The notes beneath the pieces are model-generated. The model did no database searches and was not told where the DNA came from. It saw only the letters and a list, made by a program, of their open reading frames with translations. Positions 27,247-38,059 of a stretch of DNA of 64,000 nucleotides are shown here, piece after piece. The stretch is from Jiangella ureilytica (GTDB lineage: Bacteria > Actinomycetota > Actinomycetes > Jiangellales > Jiangellaceae): contig NZ_SMKL01000019.1 in the NCBI RefSeq assembly GCF_004348545.1, positions 26,087 to 90,086 of the forward strand, in the 5' to 3' direction. Position numbers and translations under genes: made by a program. Position 1 is the first letter of the stretch. Each line of letters starts with the position of its first letter.

Positions 27247-28119
27247 TCACGGGTGCTCCTCGGCGATCGATGGGGCGTGCAGCTCCAGAGTGGCGCACTT
27301 GACGCCGCCTCCGGACTTCAACAGCTCGGACACGTCGACGGGGACCGGTTCGAACCCGGCCCGGGCGACGGCGTCGGCGAGCGCGGACGCCTGCGCGGCG
27401 AGCACCACGTGCCGGCCGTCGCTGACGGCGTTCAGCCCGAGCACGAGCGCGTCGGCCTCGGTGGCGACGATCGCCTGGGGGAACAGTGTGCGCAGGATCT
27501 CCTGGCTGGCCGGCGCGAACGCCGGCGGGAAGTACGCGATCGTGTGCCGGTCGAGCACGGCCAGCGCGGTGTCGAGGTGGTAGAAGCGCGGGTCGACCAG
27601 CTCCAGCGGCACGACGGGGACGCCGAACACGGCGGCCAGCTCGGCGTGCGCGGCGGGGTCGGAGCGGAACCCGGCGCCGGCCAGGATCCGTCCGCCGGCC
27701 CAGGCGAAGTCGCCCTCGCCCTCGTTGACGGCGACCGGCTCGGTGACGCCGATGCCGACGCCCTCGAGCCAGGCCCGGTGCGCGGGCGCCTCGCCGGCCC
27801 GGACCAGCTCGCGGAACCGGGCGCCGAGCGCGCGGTCGCCGACCACGAACGCGCCGTTCGCCGCGAACACCATGTCCGGCAGGCCGGGCCGCGGGTCGAG
27901 CAGGTGCACGCGGTGGCCGAGCCGCTCGTACGTCGCGCGCAGCTCGTCCCACTGAGCCAGGGCGCGGTCGCGGTCGACCGGTCGGGCGGGGTCCATCCAC
28001 ACGTTGATCGAGTAGTGCACGGCGAAGTGCTCGGGGCGGCACATCACGTAGTCGCGGGTCGTCGCGACGCGGTGGCCGCGCGGGAGCCGGGTCAGCTCCG
28101 TGGCGTCGTTCACGGTCAC
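27247..28119 (-). CDS. ddaH: Dimethylarginine dimethylaminohydrolase-like (DDAH/amidinotransferase fold) enzyme
   Basis: The protein is about 290 residues from a GTG. It has the guanidine-modifying fold, with MCRPEHFAVHYSINVWMD near the N-terminus, GLPDMVFAANGAFV, the catalytic His in RFYHLDTALAVL and the nucleophilic Cys near the end in SGGGVKCATLEL. It likely converts dimethylarginine or arginine to citrulline or ornithine-feeding products. Coupling to ornithine aminotransferase fits degradation of arginine derivatives. No Shine-Dalgarno is seen before the GTG, so a leaderless message or an alternative start two codons later is possible. Confidence 0.88.
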   Translation of the reverse strand: MTVNDATELTRLPRGHRVATTRDYVMCRPEHFAVHYSINVWMDPARPVDRDRALAQWDELRATYERLGHRVHLLDPRPGLPDMVFAANGAFVVGDRALGARFRELVRAGEAPAHRAWLEGVGIGVTEPVAVNEGEGDFAWAGGRILAGAGFRSDPAAHAELAAVFGVPVVPLELVDPRFYHLDTALAVLDRHTIAYFPPAFAPASQEILRTLFPQAIVATEADALVLGLNAVSDGRHVVLAAQASALADAVARAGFEPVPVDVSELLKSGGGVKCATLELHAPSIAEEHP

Positions 28120-28253
28120 AGCAGAAAGGTAAGGCGGGGGTCCGACGGCGATCGAGATCGTTCTGTTGCGCGTATGGATGCGAAACGTTGCGTCTGCTCT
28201 CGAACAGACGGCGATTCGTTGCGCGGGCAAGGCGGAACGGGGACGATCCAGCC

Positions 28254-28727
28254 ATGACACTCGACGCGCTGGACGAGCAGATCATCCGGGTCCTCATGGC
28301 CGAGGGCCGGGCGAGCTACGGCGCCGTCGGGGCGAAGGTCAGCCTCTCGGCGCCCGCGGTGAAGCGGCGGGTCGACCGCCTGCGCGCCAACGGCGTCGTC
28401 ACCGGGTTCACCGTGCGGGTCGAGCCGGCCGAGATCGGCTGGAGCACCGAGGCCTACGTCGAGCTGTTCTGCAACCCGCGCACGACCAGCGAGGACATCG
28501 CCCGTCGTGTGCAGACCTACCCCGAGGTCGTCGAGGCGTTCATGGTCACCGGCGATGCCGACGCCCTGCTGCACGTCTTCGCCGGCAGCATGCAGCACTT
28601 CGAGCGGGTGCTGACGGCGATCTCCGCCGAGCCGTTCGTGGCCCGGACCCGCAGCGTTCTGGTGCTCTCGCCGCTGCTGCGCCGGGTCCAGGCACCGCGC
28701 ACGGACGAGACCGCCGCCGGCTCCTGA
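28254..28727 (+). CDS. Lrp/AsnC-family transcriptional regulator
   Basis: The 157-residue protein has an N-terminal helix-turn-helix (LDEQIIRVLMAEGRASYGAV, then SLSAPAVKRRVDRL) and a C-terminal RAM ligand-binding domain (VEAFMVTGDADALLHVFAG). It is divergent from the ddaH-rocD operon across about 130 bases, where GTTGCG occurs three times (28165, 28187, 28218). Local control by arginine or ornithine is a reasonable inference. The ATG was chosen since the in-frame extension back to 28188 lies in the shared promoter region. Confidence 0.9.
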   Translation: MTLDALDEQIIRVLMAEGRASYGAVGAKVSLSAPAVKRRVDRLRANGVVTGFTVRVEPAEIGWSTEAYVELFCNPRTTSEDIARRVQTYPEVVEAFMVTGDADALLHVFAGSMQHFERVLTAISAEPFVARTRSVLVLSPLLRRVQAPRTDETAAGS

Positions 28728-28742
28728 CCCCCATCCCCCGAA

Positions 28743-28814
28743 GTTGATCTTGGAGTAACGGCGGAGTTCCAGGGCGATATGCCGGATTGATCCCGCGGTT
28801 ACTCCAAGATCAAC
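28743..28814. repeat. Palindromic element with perfect 17-bp arms
   Basis: Arms 28743-28759 and 28798-28814 are perfect 17-base inverted repeats around a 38-base spacer. Arm sequence (GTTGATCTTGGAG) and the adjoining GCGGAGTTCC match the element inside tilS at 11 of 13 and 9 of 10 bases, so the two belong to one repeat family. It lies just after the Lrp-type gene and may act as its terminator. Confidence 0.75.
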
Positions 28815-28960
28815 GTGGTCGGCCCCGGGAATTACATGCGTGTGGTTAGTCAAGCCGACACGCCGTGTGGCTCCTGAAATTCCTGTGATTCCTGTTCCTG
28901 AATGTGACTTCCTTGACTACTGTGCTGGGTGGGACGCCAGATACGGGGGAGGTTGCCAGA

Positions 28961-30325
28961 GTGCGAAAAGGTGTGTGGGCGGGCGTGTTCGCCGCAGCTC
29001 TGGCAGCCGGCGTGGTCGGGCCGGCGTTCGCCGACCCGACCTATCCCAGTGAGTCCGAGGTGCAGGACGCCCGCGACGCGGAGCGGGCCGCCGCCGGGGG
29101 TGTCGCCGCCCTCGAGGCGCGGCTGGCCACGCTCTCCGCTCGGGTCGACGCGCTCTACATCGAGGCGGCCAAGGCGATCGAGGCCTACAACGGCGCCCGG
29201 GTGCAGCTCAAGCAGGCGACCGAGGCGGAGCGGACCGCACGCGAAGCGGCCGTCGAGCGCGCGGCCGAGGCGGAGCAGGCCCGGGTCGACCTGGGCCGCA
29301 TGGCGTCGGCCACCTACAGCCAGGGCGGCCAGCTCGCCGGCGTCGGCATGGTGCTCGGCGCCGAGGACGGGCAGGCGCTGTACGAGGGGCTCGGCGCACT
29401 GCGCGCCGTCACCCGCTCGCAGGCCACCATCGCGCAGCGCGCCCGCGACGCCCGGCACGAGGCGGACGACGCCGCGGCGCTGGCGGCCGACGCGCTGGCG
29501 GAGCGGTCCGCCGCCGCCGAGCAGGCCGACGCCGCGCGCGCCGCTGCCGAGGCGGCCGTCGCCGGCCAGGAGCAGGCGGTCGCCGCCGTCGAGGAGCAGC
29601 GGACCGCCGCGATCGCCCAGCTCGCGGTCGCACGCGGCACCACCGTGGAGCTGGAGCGGCAGCGCCAGGAGGGCCTGGCGGCCGAGCAGGCCGAGCAGGC
29701 CGCGCAGGAACAGGCCGACCTGGTGCCGCCGGTCACCACGCCGCCCACCGGCGCCCCGTCCCTGGGCCCGCCGGACGACCCGACCGTCCCGACCGAGCCG
29801 ACGGCACCGGCGCAGCCCACCAGCGACCCGGAACCGACGGCGCAACCGCCGGCCCCGCCGGCCCCGGACCCGGAACCGCCCACGGAGCCCGAGCCGTCAC
29901 CGTCGCCGACCCCGACCCGGCCGCCCGAGCCGGAGGAGCCCGAGCAGCCCGACCCGCCGGGCGACGGCGCCCAGGCCGCGGTGGACTATGCGTTCGCGCA
30001 GCTCGGCAAGCCGTACGAGTGGGGCGCCGACGGGCCGGGCAGCTTCGACTGCTCCGGCCTCACCATGCGGGCGTGGCAGGCCGGCGGCGTGAGCCTGCCG
30101 CACTGGAGCGTGGCCCAGGCGCAGCGGGTGGACCGGGTGTCCTACTCGAGTCTGCGCCCGGGCGACCTGATCTTCTGGTCCGACAACGGCCAGGCCTCCG
30201 GCGTGTACCACGTGGGCCTGTACATCGGCGGCGGGCAGATGATCCACGCGCCGAGGCCGGGCAAGGACGTCGAGGTCCAGAGCGTCTTCTACTGGGTCGA
30301 CCCGTCCTTCTACGGCCGCGTCTAG
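28961..30325 (+). CDS. Secreted NlpC/P60 peptidoglycan hydrolase with coiled coil
   Basis: The 454-residue protein starts at a GTG preceded by GGGGGAGG (8-base spacing) and begins with a signal peptide (MRKGVWAGVFAAALAAGVVG, cleavage near AFA-DP). Residues 35-245 are an Ala/Glu/Arg-rich coiled coil. A long Pro/Glu/Thr linker follows. The NlpC/P60 domain has catalytic Cys in SFDCSGLTMRAW and His in YHVGLYIGGGQM, with a further His in MIHAP. This is the RipA-like layout of actinobacterial cell-separation endopeptidases. The stop lies four bases from that of the convergent pyrophosphatase gene. Confidence 0.93.
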   Translation: MRKGVWAGVFAAALAAGVVGPAFADPTYPSESEVQDARDAERAAAGGVAALEARLATLSARVDALYIEAAKAIEAYNGARVQLKQATEAERTAREAAVERAAEAEQARVDLGRMASATYSQGGQLAGVGMVLGAEDGQALYEGLGALRAVTRSQATIAQRARDARHEADDAAALAADALAERSAAAEQADAARAAAEAAVAGQEQAVAAVEEQRTAAIAQLAVARGTTVELERQRQEGLAAEQAEQAAQEQADLVPPVTTPPTGAPSLGPPDDPTVPTEPTAPAQPTSDPEPTAQPPAPPAPDPEPPTEPEPSPSPTPTRPPEPEEPEQPDPPGDGAQAAVDYAFAQLGKPYEWGADGPGSFDCSGLTMRAWQAGGVSLPHWSVAQAQRVDRVSYSSLRPGDLIFWSDNGQASGVYHVGLYIGGGQMIHAPRPGKDVEVQSVFYWVDPSFYGRV

Positions 30326-30329
30326 CCGA

Positions 30330-30824
30330 TCAGAAGTGCCCGCCCGCCTCGACGAGCCGCCGGCGGGAGGCCTCGATCTCCTCTTCGGCGGCGGCGCGGT
30401 CGACCCAGGTGGCGCCCTCGACCGACTTGCCGGGCTCGAGGTCCTTGTAGACCTCGAAGAAGTGCTGGATCTCGAGGCGGTCGAACTCCGGCACGTCGCC
30501 GATGTCCTGGAACGCGACCTTCCGCGGGTCTTCGGCCGGCACGCACAGCACCTTGTCGTCGCCGCCGGCCTCGTCCTTCATCCGGAACATGCCGACGGCG
30601 CGGCAGCGGATGAGGCAGCCGGGGAAGGTCGGCTCCTCGATGAGCACCAGGGCGTCGAGCGGATCGCCGTCGAGGCCCAGGGTGTCGTCGATGAACCCGT
30701 AGTCGTGGGGGTAGCGAGTCGACGTGAACAGCCGCCGGTCGAGTTTGATGCGGCCGGTCTCGTGGTCCATTTCGTACTTGTTCCGGCTGCCGGCCGGAAT
30801 CTCGATGGTGACGTCGAACTCCAC
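30330..30824 (-). CDS. ppa: Inorganic pyrophosphatase
   Basis: This family I soluble pyrophosphatase of 164 residues hydrolyses PPi to phosphate in the cytoplasm. Conserved metal and substrate residues are visible in [42 protein letters not shown] (the DxDPxD core) and [14 protein letters not shown]. Length is typical. It is divergent from dacB across about 107 bases, the same neighbourhood seen in other actinobacteria. Confidence 0.96.
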   Translation of the reverse strand: MEFDVTIEIPAGSRNKYEMDHETGRIKLDRRLFTSTRYPHDYGFIDDTLGLDGDPLDALVLIEEPTFPGCLIRCRAVGMFRMKDEAGGDDKVLCVPAEDPRKVAFQDIGDVPEFDRLEIQHFFEVYKDLEPGKSVEGATWVDRAAAEEEIEASRRRLVEAGGHF

Positions 30825-30931
30825 CTGTAGGTCCTTCCCCCAAAGCGTCCCGATGTGTTGATCGTGTCCAGTCTCCCGTACCGTGACGACGGCTGCGTAA
30901 ACAGGTGAACGGGTTCACGAGGAGGGCGACG

Positions 30932-32290
30932 ATGTGGAGGCGGGCCGGGGTCGTGGCGGCCGGCTGCGTGGTCGTCCTCGCCGCGGCTGCGGGCGTCGTG
31001 CTCGAGCGCCGGGGCGAGCTGCCCTGGGCCGACGCCGAGGCCGCGCACGGGTTCACGCTCGTCACACCCGAGCCCGGGCCGTCCCCGAGCTGGTCCGCGG
31101 CGCCCACCGTGCTCGCCGCGCCCGCGAGCGCCGGCGCGGCGGGTGAGCCCCCGGTCGCCGAGGTGCTGGCACCCGCCCTCGGCGCGACCGGGCTGGGCGG
31201 CCGGGTCGGCGTCAGCGTCGTCGACCTCTCCACGGGTGCCGGGGTCTACGAGTCCGCCGGCGCCGACCCGCACACACCGGCCAGCACGCTGAAGATCCTC
31301 ACCGGCGCCGCCGTGCTGCAGGCGCTCGGACCCGACCACACGTTCACCACCCGCGTCGTCAGCGGGCCGGATCCCGCCGCCGTCACCCTCGTCGGCGGCG
31401 GCGACCCGACGCTCACGGCGGGCGACGAAGGCCCCGGCACCCGGCTGGCGGAGCTCGCCGCGTCGACGGCTGCGGCGCTGACCGACGCGGGGGTCGGCTC
31501 CGTGACGCTGACCTACGACGCGTCGCTGTTCACCGGCCCGGCGGTCGACCCCGACTGGAGCCCCGGCTACGTCCCCGCCGTCGTGTCGCCGACCACCGCG
31601 CTCGCCGTCGACATCCTGGACCGGCCGGCCGACCCGCCCCTCGACGCGGCCGAGGAGTTCGCCGCCCTGCTGGTCGCGCAGGGCATCACCGTCGACGGCG
31701 ACCCCGTGGCGGCGACCGCGCCGGCCGACGGAACCGAGCTCGCGTCCGTCGCATCGGCCCCGCTGGCCAGCATCGTCGAGGACGTCCTGACCACGAGCGA
31801 CAACGACGGCGCCGAGGTGCTGGCGCGGCACGTGGCCATCGCCGCGGGTGCGCCCGCCACGTCCGCCGACGCCGGCCCGGCCGTCCTCCAGGCGCTGACC
31901 GAGCTGGGACTCGACGCGTCGGGCGCGACGCTGCTCGACGGCAGCGGGCTGGCCCGCGGCAGCGCAGTCCCGGCGACGCTGCTCACCCAGACGCTCGCCC
32001 TGGCCGCGGGGCCGGACCATCCGGAGCTGCGCGCCGTCGTCACCGGGCTGCCGGTCGCCGCGTTCACCGGCACCCTCGCCGACCGGTTCGGCGAGTCCGC
32101 CGCGGCCGGGCTGGTCCGGGCCAAGACCGGCACGCTCACCGGCGTCAGCTCGCTGGCCGGGGTGGTCGTGGCCGCCGACGGTGTCGGCTACGCCTTCGCC
32201 GTGCTCGCCGACGACGTCGGCAACACCCTGTCGGCGCGGGCCGCCCTCGACGACGTCGCCGCGGCGCTGGCCGCCTGCGGCTGTGCGTGA
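30932..32290 (+). CDS. dacB: D-alanyl-D-alanine carboxypeptidase/endopeptidase (PBP4 type)
   Basis: The 452-residue S13-family enzyme acts outside the membrane on peptidoglycan stem peptides. An N-terminal membrane segment (VVAAGCVVVLAAAAGVVL) acts as signal anchor. The active-site motifs are Ser118 in STLK, SDN at 289 and KTG at 398, with the large insertion between the first two that is typical of PBP4. The ATG was chosen because GAGGAGGG precedes it at 6-base spacing; an earlier GTG lies within a small palindrome. It heads a plus-strand series leading to tilS, hpt and ftsH. Confidence 0.94.
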   Translation: MWRRAGVVAAGCVVVLAAAAGVVLERRGELPWADAEAAHGFTLVTPEPGPSPSWSAAPTVLAAPASAGAAGEPPVAEVLAPALGATGLGGRVGVSVVDLSTGAGVYESAGADPHTPASTLKILTGAAVLQALGPDHTFTTRVVSGPDPAAVTLVGGGDPTLTAGDEGPGTRLAELAASTAAALTDAGVGSVTLTYDASLFTGPAVDPDWSPGYVPAVVSPTTALAVDILDRPADPPLDAAEEFAALLVAQGITVDGDPVAATAPADGTELASVASAPLASIVEDVLTTSDNDGAEVLARHVAIAAGAPATSADAGPAVLQALTELGLDASGATLLDGSGLARGSAVPATLLTQTLALAAGPDHPELRAVVTGLPVAAFTGTLADRFGESAAAGLVRAKTGTLTGVSSLAGVVVAADGVGYAFAVLADDVGNTLSARAALDDVAAALAACGCA

Positions 32291-32360
32291 GATCGTGCTC
32301 GGGCTGTGCCTGAGGTCGTGCCTGAGGCAGGGCGGCGGTCGTTGACGTAGCGTGGGGAGC

Positions 32361-33479
32361 ATGACGACCGCTGACACCGCTCCCGAAATGGTCGACTGGG
32401 ACCTCGCGGTCGCCACCGCACAACGGCTCGCCGGGCCGGGGCCCGCCGTCACCGACTCCGAGGCTCGCGACGCCGTGGCCGAGCTTCGCCGGCTGGCGGC
32501 CGAGGCGGAGTCGCACGTCTACGGCTTCACCGGCCTCGACGCGTCGGGGGCCACCGCGCCGCTGGTCGTGGTCGACCGCGGCAACTGGGCCCGGGCCAAC
32601 GCCCAGAGCATGCGCACCATCATCGCGCCTTTGGAGCGCAAGCTGCAGAAGGGCCGCGAGCGCACCCCGTTCCAGCGGGTCGGCCCGAAGGTCACCGGGC
32701 TGCAGACCGGCGCCCTGCTGGCGTTCCTGGCCAGCAAGGTGCTCGGCCAGTTCGACCCGTTCTGGTCCGGCCGGTTCGGCGGTCCCGACGACGGCGCCCA
32801 CGGCCGGCTGCTGCTGGTCGCGCCCAACATCGTCCACGTCGAGCGCGAGCTGGGCGTCGACCCCCACGACTTCCGGCTCTGGGTCACGCTGCACGAAGAG
32901 ACCCACCGCGTGCAGTTCACCGCGGTGCCGTGGCTGCGCGACCACCTGGCCGGCGAGATCGAGGCGTTCGTCGCGGCCACCGACGTCGACCCCGGCGCGT
33001 TCGTCACGCGCGCCCGAGACGCCGTCCGCGCCCTGGCCGAGAGCGCGCGCTCCGGCGGCGACGGCGGCGGCGGCTCCATACTCGACCTCGTGCAGACCCC
33101 AGCGCAGAAGGCCGTCATCGACCGCGTGACGGCGTTCATGTCGCTGCTCGAAGGCCACGCCGACGTCGTCATGGACGGCGTCGGCCCCGAGGTCATCCCG
33201 TCCGTCGACACCATCCGCCGCCGGTTCCAGCGTCGCCGCTACTCCTCGGTCGGCCTCGACCGCACGTTCCGCAGGCTCCTGGGCCTCGACGCCAAGATGC
33301 GCCAGTACCGCGACGGCGCCGCGTTCGTGAACGCCGTCGTCGATCGCGTCGGCATGAGCGGGTTCAACCGCATCTGGGACTCCCCCGAGACGCTGCCGAG
33401 CAAGGACGAGATCGCCGACCCGGTCGCCTGGGTGCGCCGCGTCCACGGCACGCCGGCGCTCGGCCGCGACGGCGCCTGA
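32361..33479 (+). CDS. Zinc-dependent metalloprotease-like protein (DUF2342 type)
   Basis: The 372-residue protein has a single HExxH motif in [18 protein letters not shown], with a downstream Glu-containing helix (HLAGEIEAF) and a later [14 protein letters not shown] segment. These features match the actinobacterial family often labelled 'coenzyme F420 biosynthesis-associated' or zinc-dependent metalloprotease. It has no signal peptide. It is regularly found between dacB and tilS in actinobacteria, as here. The substrate is unknown. GGGGAG precedes the ATG, and an in-frame GTG three codons earlier is possible. Confidence 0.85.
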   Translation: MTTADTAPEMVDWDLAVATAQRLAGPGPAVTDSEARDAVAELRRLAAEAESHVYGFTGLDASGATAPLVVVDRGNWARANAQSMRTIIAPLERKLQKGRERTPFQRVGPKVTGLQTGALLAFLASKVLGQFDPFWSGRFGGPDDGAHGRLLLVAPNIVHVERELGVDPHDFRLWVTLHEETHRVQFTAVPWLRDHLAGEIEAFVAATDVDPGAFVTRARDAVRALAESARSGGDGGGGSILDLVQTPAQKAVIDRVTAFMSLLEGHADVVMDGVGPEVIPSVDTIRRRFQRRRYSSVGLDRTFRRLLGLDAKMRQYRDGAAFVNAVVDRVGMSGFNRIWDSPETLPSKDEIADPVAWVRRVHGTPALGRDGA

Positions 33480-33501
33480 CGCCCCGCCGCCGCCCGGGCC
33501 G

Positions 33502-34593
33502 ATGCGACACCCGCACCTCGACGTCCGGCGGGCCGTGCGCACGGCCCTGTCCGGCCTGCCCGACGGGTCGGCGGTGCTCGTCGCCTGCTCCGGCGGGGCC
33601 GACTCGCTCTCCCTGGCCGCGGCGACGGCGTGGGTGGCGGCCCGTGGCGGGTCGCGGGCCGGCGCGGTCTGCGTCGACCACGGGCTGCAGCCGGGCTCGG
33701 CGGACCAGGCCCGTTCGACGGCGGCCGCGCTGTGCGGGCTGGGGCTGGACCCCGTCGTCACTGTGCATGCCGACGCCTCGCGCGGGCCGGACGGGCCGGA
33801 GGGCAACGCGCGGGCGGTCCGGTACGCGGCACTGACGGCGGCGGCCGAACGGACGGGTGCGGCCGCGGTCCTGCTCGGGCACACCCTCGACGACCAGGCC
33901 GAGACCGTCCTGCTGGGATTGGCCCGCGGGTCGGGTCCGCGGTCGCTGTCCGGCATGGCGGCCCGGTCCGGGGTGTTCCTGCGGCCCCTGCTCGGGTTGC
34001 GCCGCTCGGTCGTGCGGGCGGCACTGCCCGCCGGCCTCGAGCCCTGGGACGACCCGCACAACGAGGAGTTCGCGTACGCACGGGCGCGGGTCCGGCATCG
34101 GGTGCTGCCCGTGCTCGAGGCGGAGCTGGGCCCGGGAGTGGCCGAGGCACTGGCCCGCACCGCCGAGCTCGCCCGCGCCGACGCCGACGCCCTCGATGCG
34201 CAGGCCACCGCGTTCTTCGCGAGCGACGCGCGCGATCGATCCGGGGTCGATCATGGAGAAAGCGGTGTTCCGGACCGCCGGAAACCCGGGCCTCTCCATG
34301 ATCGACAGTCTGGAGGCGTTCCGCTGGCGGTCACCGACCTGGCGGCGCTGCCGCGGGCGGTGCGGTGGCGTGTCCTGCGGCGGGCGGCGATCGCAGCCGG
34401 CAGCCCGCCGACCGACCTCACGGCCGCCCACGTCGCCGCCATCGACACCCTGGTGACGGCCTGGCGCGGCCAGGACGGGATCGACCTTCCCGGCGCGATC
34501 CGCGCCACCCGCGCCGAAGGGGCCCTCCACCTCACCCCCCGCACGGGGACGGCGGCCGGCGGGCAGGGCGAACCGCCTCCCCCGCACCCGTAG
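33502..34593 (+). CDS. tilS: tRNA(Ile)-lysidine synthetase with an in-frame palindromic insertion
   Basis: The 363-residue enzyme changes C34 of tRNA-Ile(CAU) to lysidine, so that it reads AUA. The ATP-pyrophosphatase P-loop ACSGGADSL lies near residue 30, followed by VDHGLQPGS, and [18 protein letters not shown]. The C-terminal part ([17 protein letters not shown]) is also typical. Residues 244-272 (from [12 protein letters not shown]) do not look like TilS and are encoded by a palindromic repeat inserted in frame. This is in a linker between helices and probably tolerated. It lies upstream of hpt and ftsH in a conserved actinobacterial order. Confidence 0.93.
   Translation: MRHPHLDVRRAVRTALSGLPDGSAVLVACSGGADSLSLAAATAWVAARGGSRAGAVCVDHGLQPGSADQARSTAAALCGLGLDPVVTVHADASRGPDGPEGNARAVRYAALTAAAERTGAAAVLLGHTLDDQAETVLLGLARGSGPRSLSGMAARSGVFLRPLLGLRRSVVRAALPAGLEPWDDPHNEEFAYARARVRHRVLPVLEAELGPGVAEALARTAELARADADALDAQATAFFASDARDRSGVDHGESGVPDRRKPGPLHDRQSGGVPLAVTDLAALPRAVRWRVLRRAAIAAGSPPTDLTAAHVAAIDTLVTAWRGQDGIDLPGAIRATRAEGALHLTPRTGTAAGGQGEPPPPHP
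34246..34306. repeat. Palindromic repeat element inside tilS
   Basis: Perfect 13-base inverted arms (34246-34258 and 34294-34306) flank a 35-base spacer that contains a smaller TTCCGG/CCGGAA stem (34268-34273 and 34278-34283). Arm and adjoining bases match the intergenic element at 28743. The reading frame of tilS runs through without a stop, adding roughly 27 residues. Confidence 0.8.
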
Positions 34594-34618
34594 GCGCGAC
34601 GTGTGAAAGGCTGCCGTC

Positions 34619-35170
34619 GTGGATCCAGAACATGTCGACGGCGACCTCGAGAAGATCCTCCTGAGCGAGGAGGAGATCCAGGGCCGGCTGGCCGAGATGG
34701 CGGCCGACATCGAGCGCGACTACGCGGGCAAGGATCTGCTGCTCGTCGGCGTGCTCAAGGGTGCGATCATGGTCATGGCCGACCTCAGCCGGCACCTGTC
34801 GCGGCACGTCGAGCAGGACTGGATGGCCATCTCGTCGTACGGCTCCGGCACCCGGTCCAGCGGCGTGGTGCGCATCGTGAAGGATCTCGACACCGACATC
34901 ACCGACCGGCACGTGCTAGTGGTCGAGGACATCATCGACACCGGCCTGACGCTGTCGTGGCTGGTCTCGAACCTGCGCTCGCGCGGGGCCGCGTCGGTCG
35001 AGGTGTGCACGCTGCTGCGCAAGCCCGAGGCCGCGAAGACCTCCGTCGAGGTGCGCTACGTCGGCTACGACATCCCCAACGCGTTCGTGGTCGGGTACGG
35101 CCTCGACTACGCCGAGCGCTACCGCAACCTGCGGGTCGTCGGTACTCTGGCGCCGCACGTGTACAGCTGA
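34619..35170 (+). CDS. hpt: Hypoxanthine phosphoribosyltransferase
   Basis: The 183-residue purine-salvage enzyme makes IMP (and GMP) from the base and PRPP. The PRPP-binding loop VLVVEDIIDTGLTLSWL is diagnostic, with the LLLVGVLKGAIMVMADL and SSYGSGTRSSG segments and a C-terminal VVGYGLDYAERYRNLR. A GTG start is used 25 bases after tilS. A 7-base inverted repeat (AGCCGCC/GGCGGCT) follows in the 217-base gap before ftsH, so ftsH probably has its own promoter. Confidence 0.95.
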   Translation: MDPEHVDGDLEKILLSEEEIQGRLAEMAADIERDYAGKDLLLVGVLKGAIMVMADLSRHLSRHVEQDWMAISSYGSGTRSSGVVRIVKDLDTDITDRHVLVVEDIIDTGLTLSWLVSNLRSRGAASVEVCTLLRKPEAAKTSVEVRYVGYDIPNAFVVGYGLDYAERYRNLRVVGTLAPHVYS

Positions 35171-35387
35171 CGAGCATGCGATGTGACGGAGTTGTCAAGC
35201 CGCCCCGGGAACACGGCGGCTCACCTGCGACGTTCTCATCGTGTACCAGACCTGCCGGAATGGTCGCGCAGGCCCGCGCAAGGTATCGTCGGACGATCCG
35301 ACACCTTCGGTGGACAGGCCGGGCGTTCGCGGCGTGTGCTGAAGGCAGCCGATCATCAGGAGGTACGAGGCCGCCAGGTCTCGCATC

Positions 35388-37409
<2,022 letters not shown>

Positions 37410-37414
37410 CGCAG

Positions 37415-38014
37415 GTGACCGTCGATCCGGAGCTGCCGGAGCCGCCCGGTGGGTTCGACTACGCCCGGGTCGAGGCGGCCGTCCGCGAGATCCTCGTCGC
37501 CATCGGCGAGGATCCCGATCGCGACGGCCTGCTCGACACCCCGGCCCGGGTCGCCAGGGCCTACGCGGAGATCTTCCGCGGCCTGCACCAGGATCCGGCC
37601 GATGTCCTCACCACGACGTTCGAGCTGGGTCACGAGGAGATGGTGCTGGTCAAGGACATCGAGCTGGCCTCGATGTGCGAGCACCACCTGGTCCCCTTCT
37701 ACGGCTTCGCACACGTCGGCTACATCCCCGGCCCCACGGGCCGCATCGCCGGGCTGTCCAAGCTGGCCCGGCTGGTCGACGTCTACGCCAAGCGGCCGCA
37801 GGTGCAGGAGCGGCTCACGTCGCAGGTGGCGAACTCCCTGGTCGAGCTGCTCAAGCCGGCCGGCGTCATCGTCGTCGTCGAGGCCGAGCACCTGTGCATG
37901 ACGATGCGCGGCGTGCGCAAGCCCGGCGCCAAGACGGTCACCAGCGCCGTCCGCGGCCAGCTGCGCGACGCCACCACCCGCGCCGAGGCGATGAGCCTGA
38001 TCATCGGCCGCTGA
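37415..38014 (+). CDS. folE: GTP cyclohydrolase I
   Basis: The 199-residue enzyme converts GTP to dihydroneopterin triphosphate, the first step of folate synthesis. Zinc ligands are visible in [12 protein letters not shown] and in the later [11 protein letters not shown]. The [21 protein letters not shown] segment is diagnostic. A GTG start five bases after the ftsH stop implies co-transcription. The folP-folB-folK genes that commonly follow in actinobacteria are absent here; a convergent gene follows instead. Confidence 0.96.
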   Translation: MTVDPELPEPPGGFDYARVEAAVREILVAIGEDPDRDGLLDTPARVARAYAEIFRGLHQDPADVLTTTFELGHEEMVLVKDIELASMCEHHLVPFYGFAHVGYIPGPTGRIAGLSKLARLVDVYAKRPQVQERLTSQVANSLVELLKPAGVIVVVEAEHLCMTMRGVRKPGAKTVTSAVRGQLRDATTRAEAMSLIIGR

Positions 38015-38059
38015 CGGCCCACGCTCGGACCGGCGGCCGACGACGGCGGCAGCCTGCGA

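Noticed and set aside
28828..28960. A c-di-AMP (ydaO) riboswitch before the NlpC/P60 gene
   Set aside because: Such riboswitches often precede these genes in actinobacteria, but the leader here is too short and lacks the conserved core.
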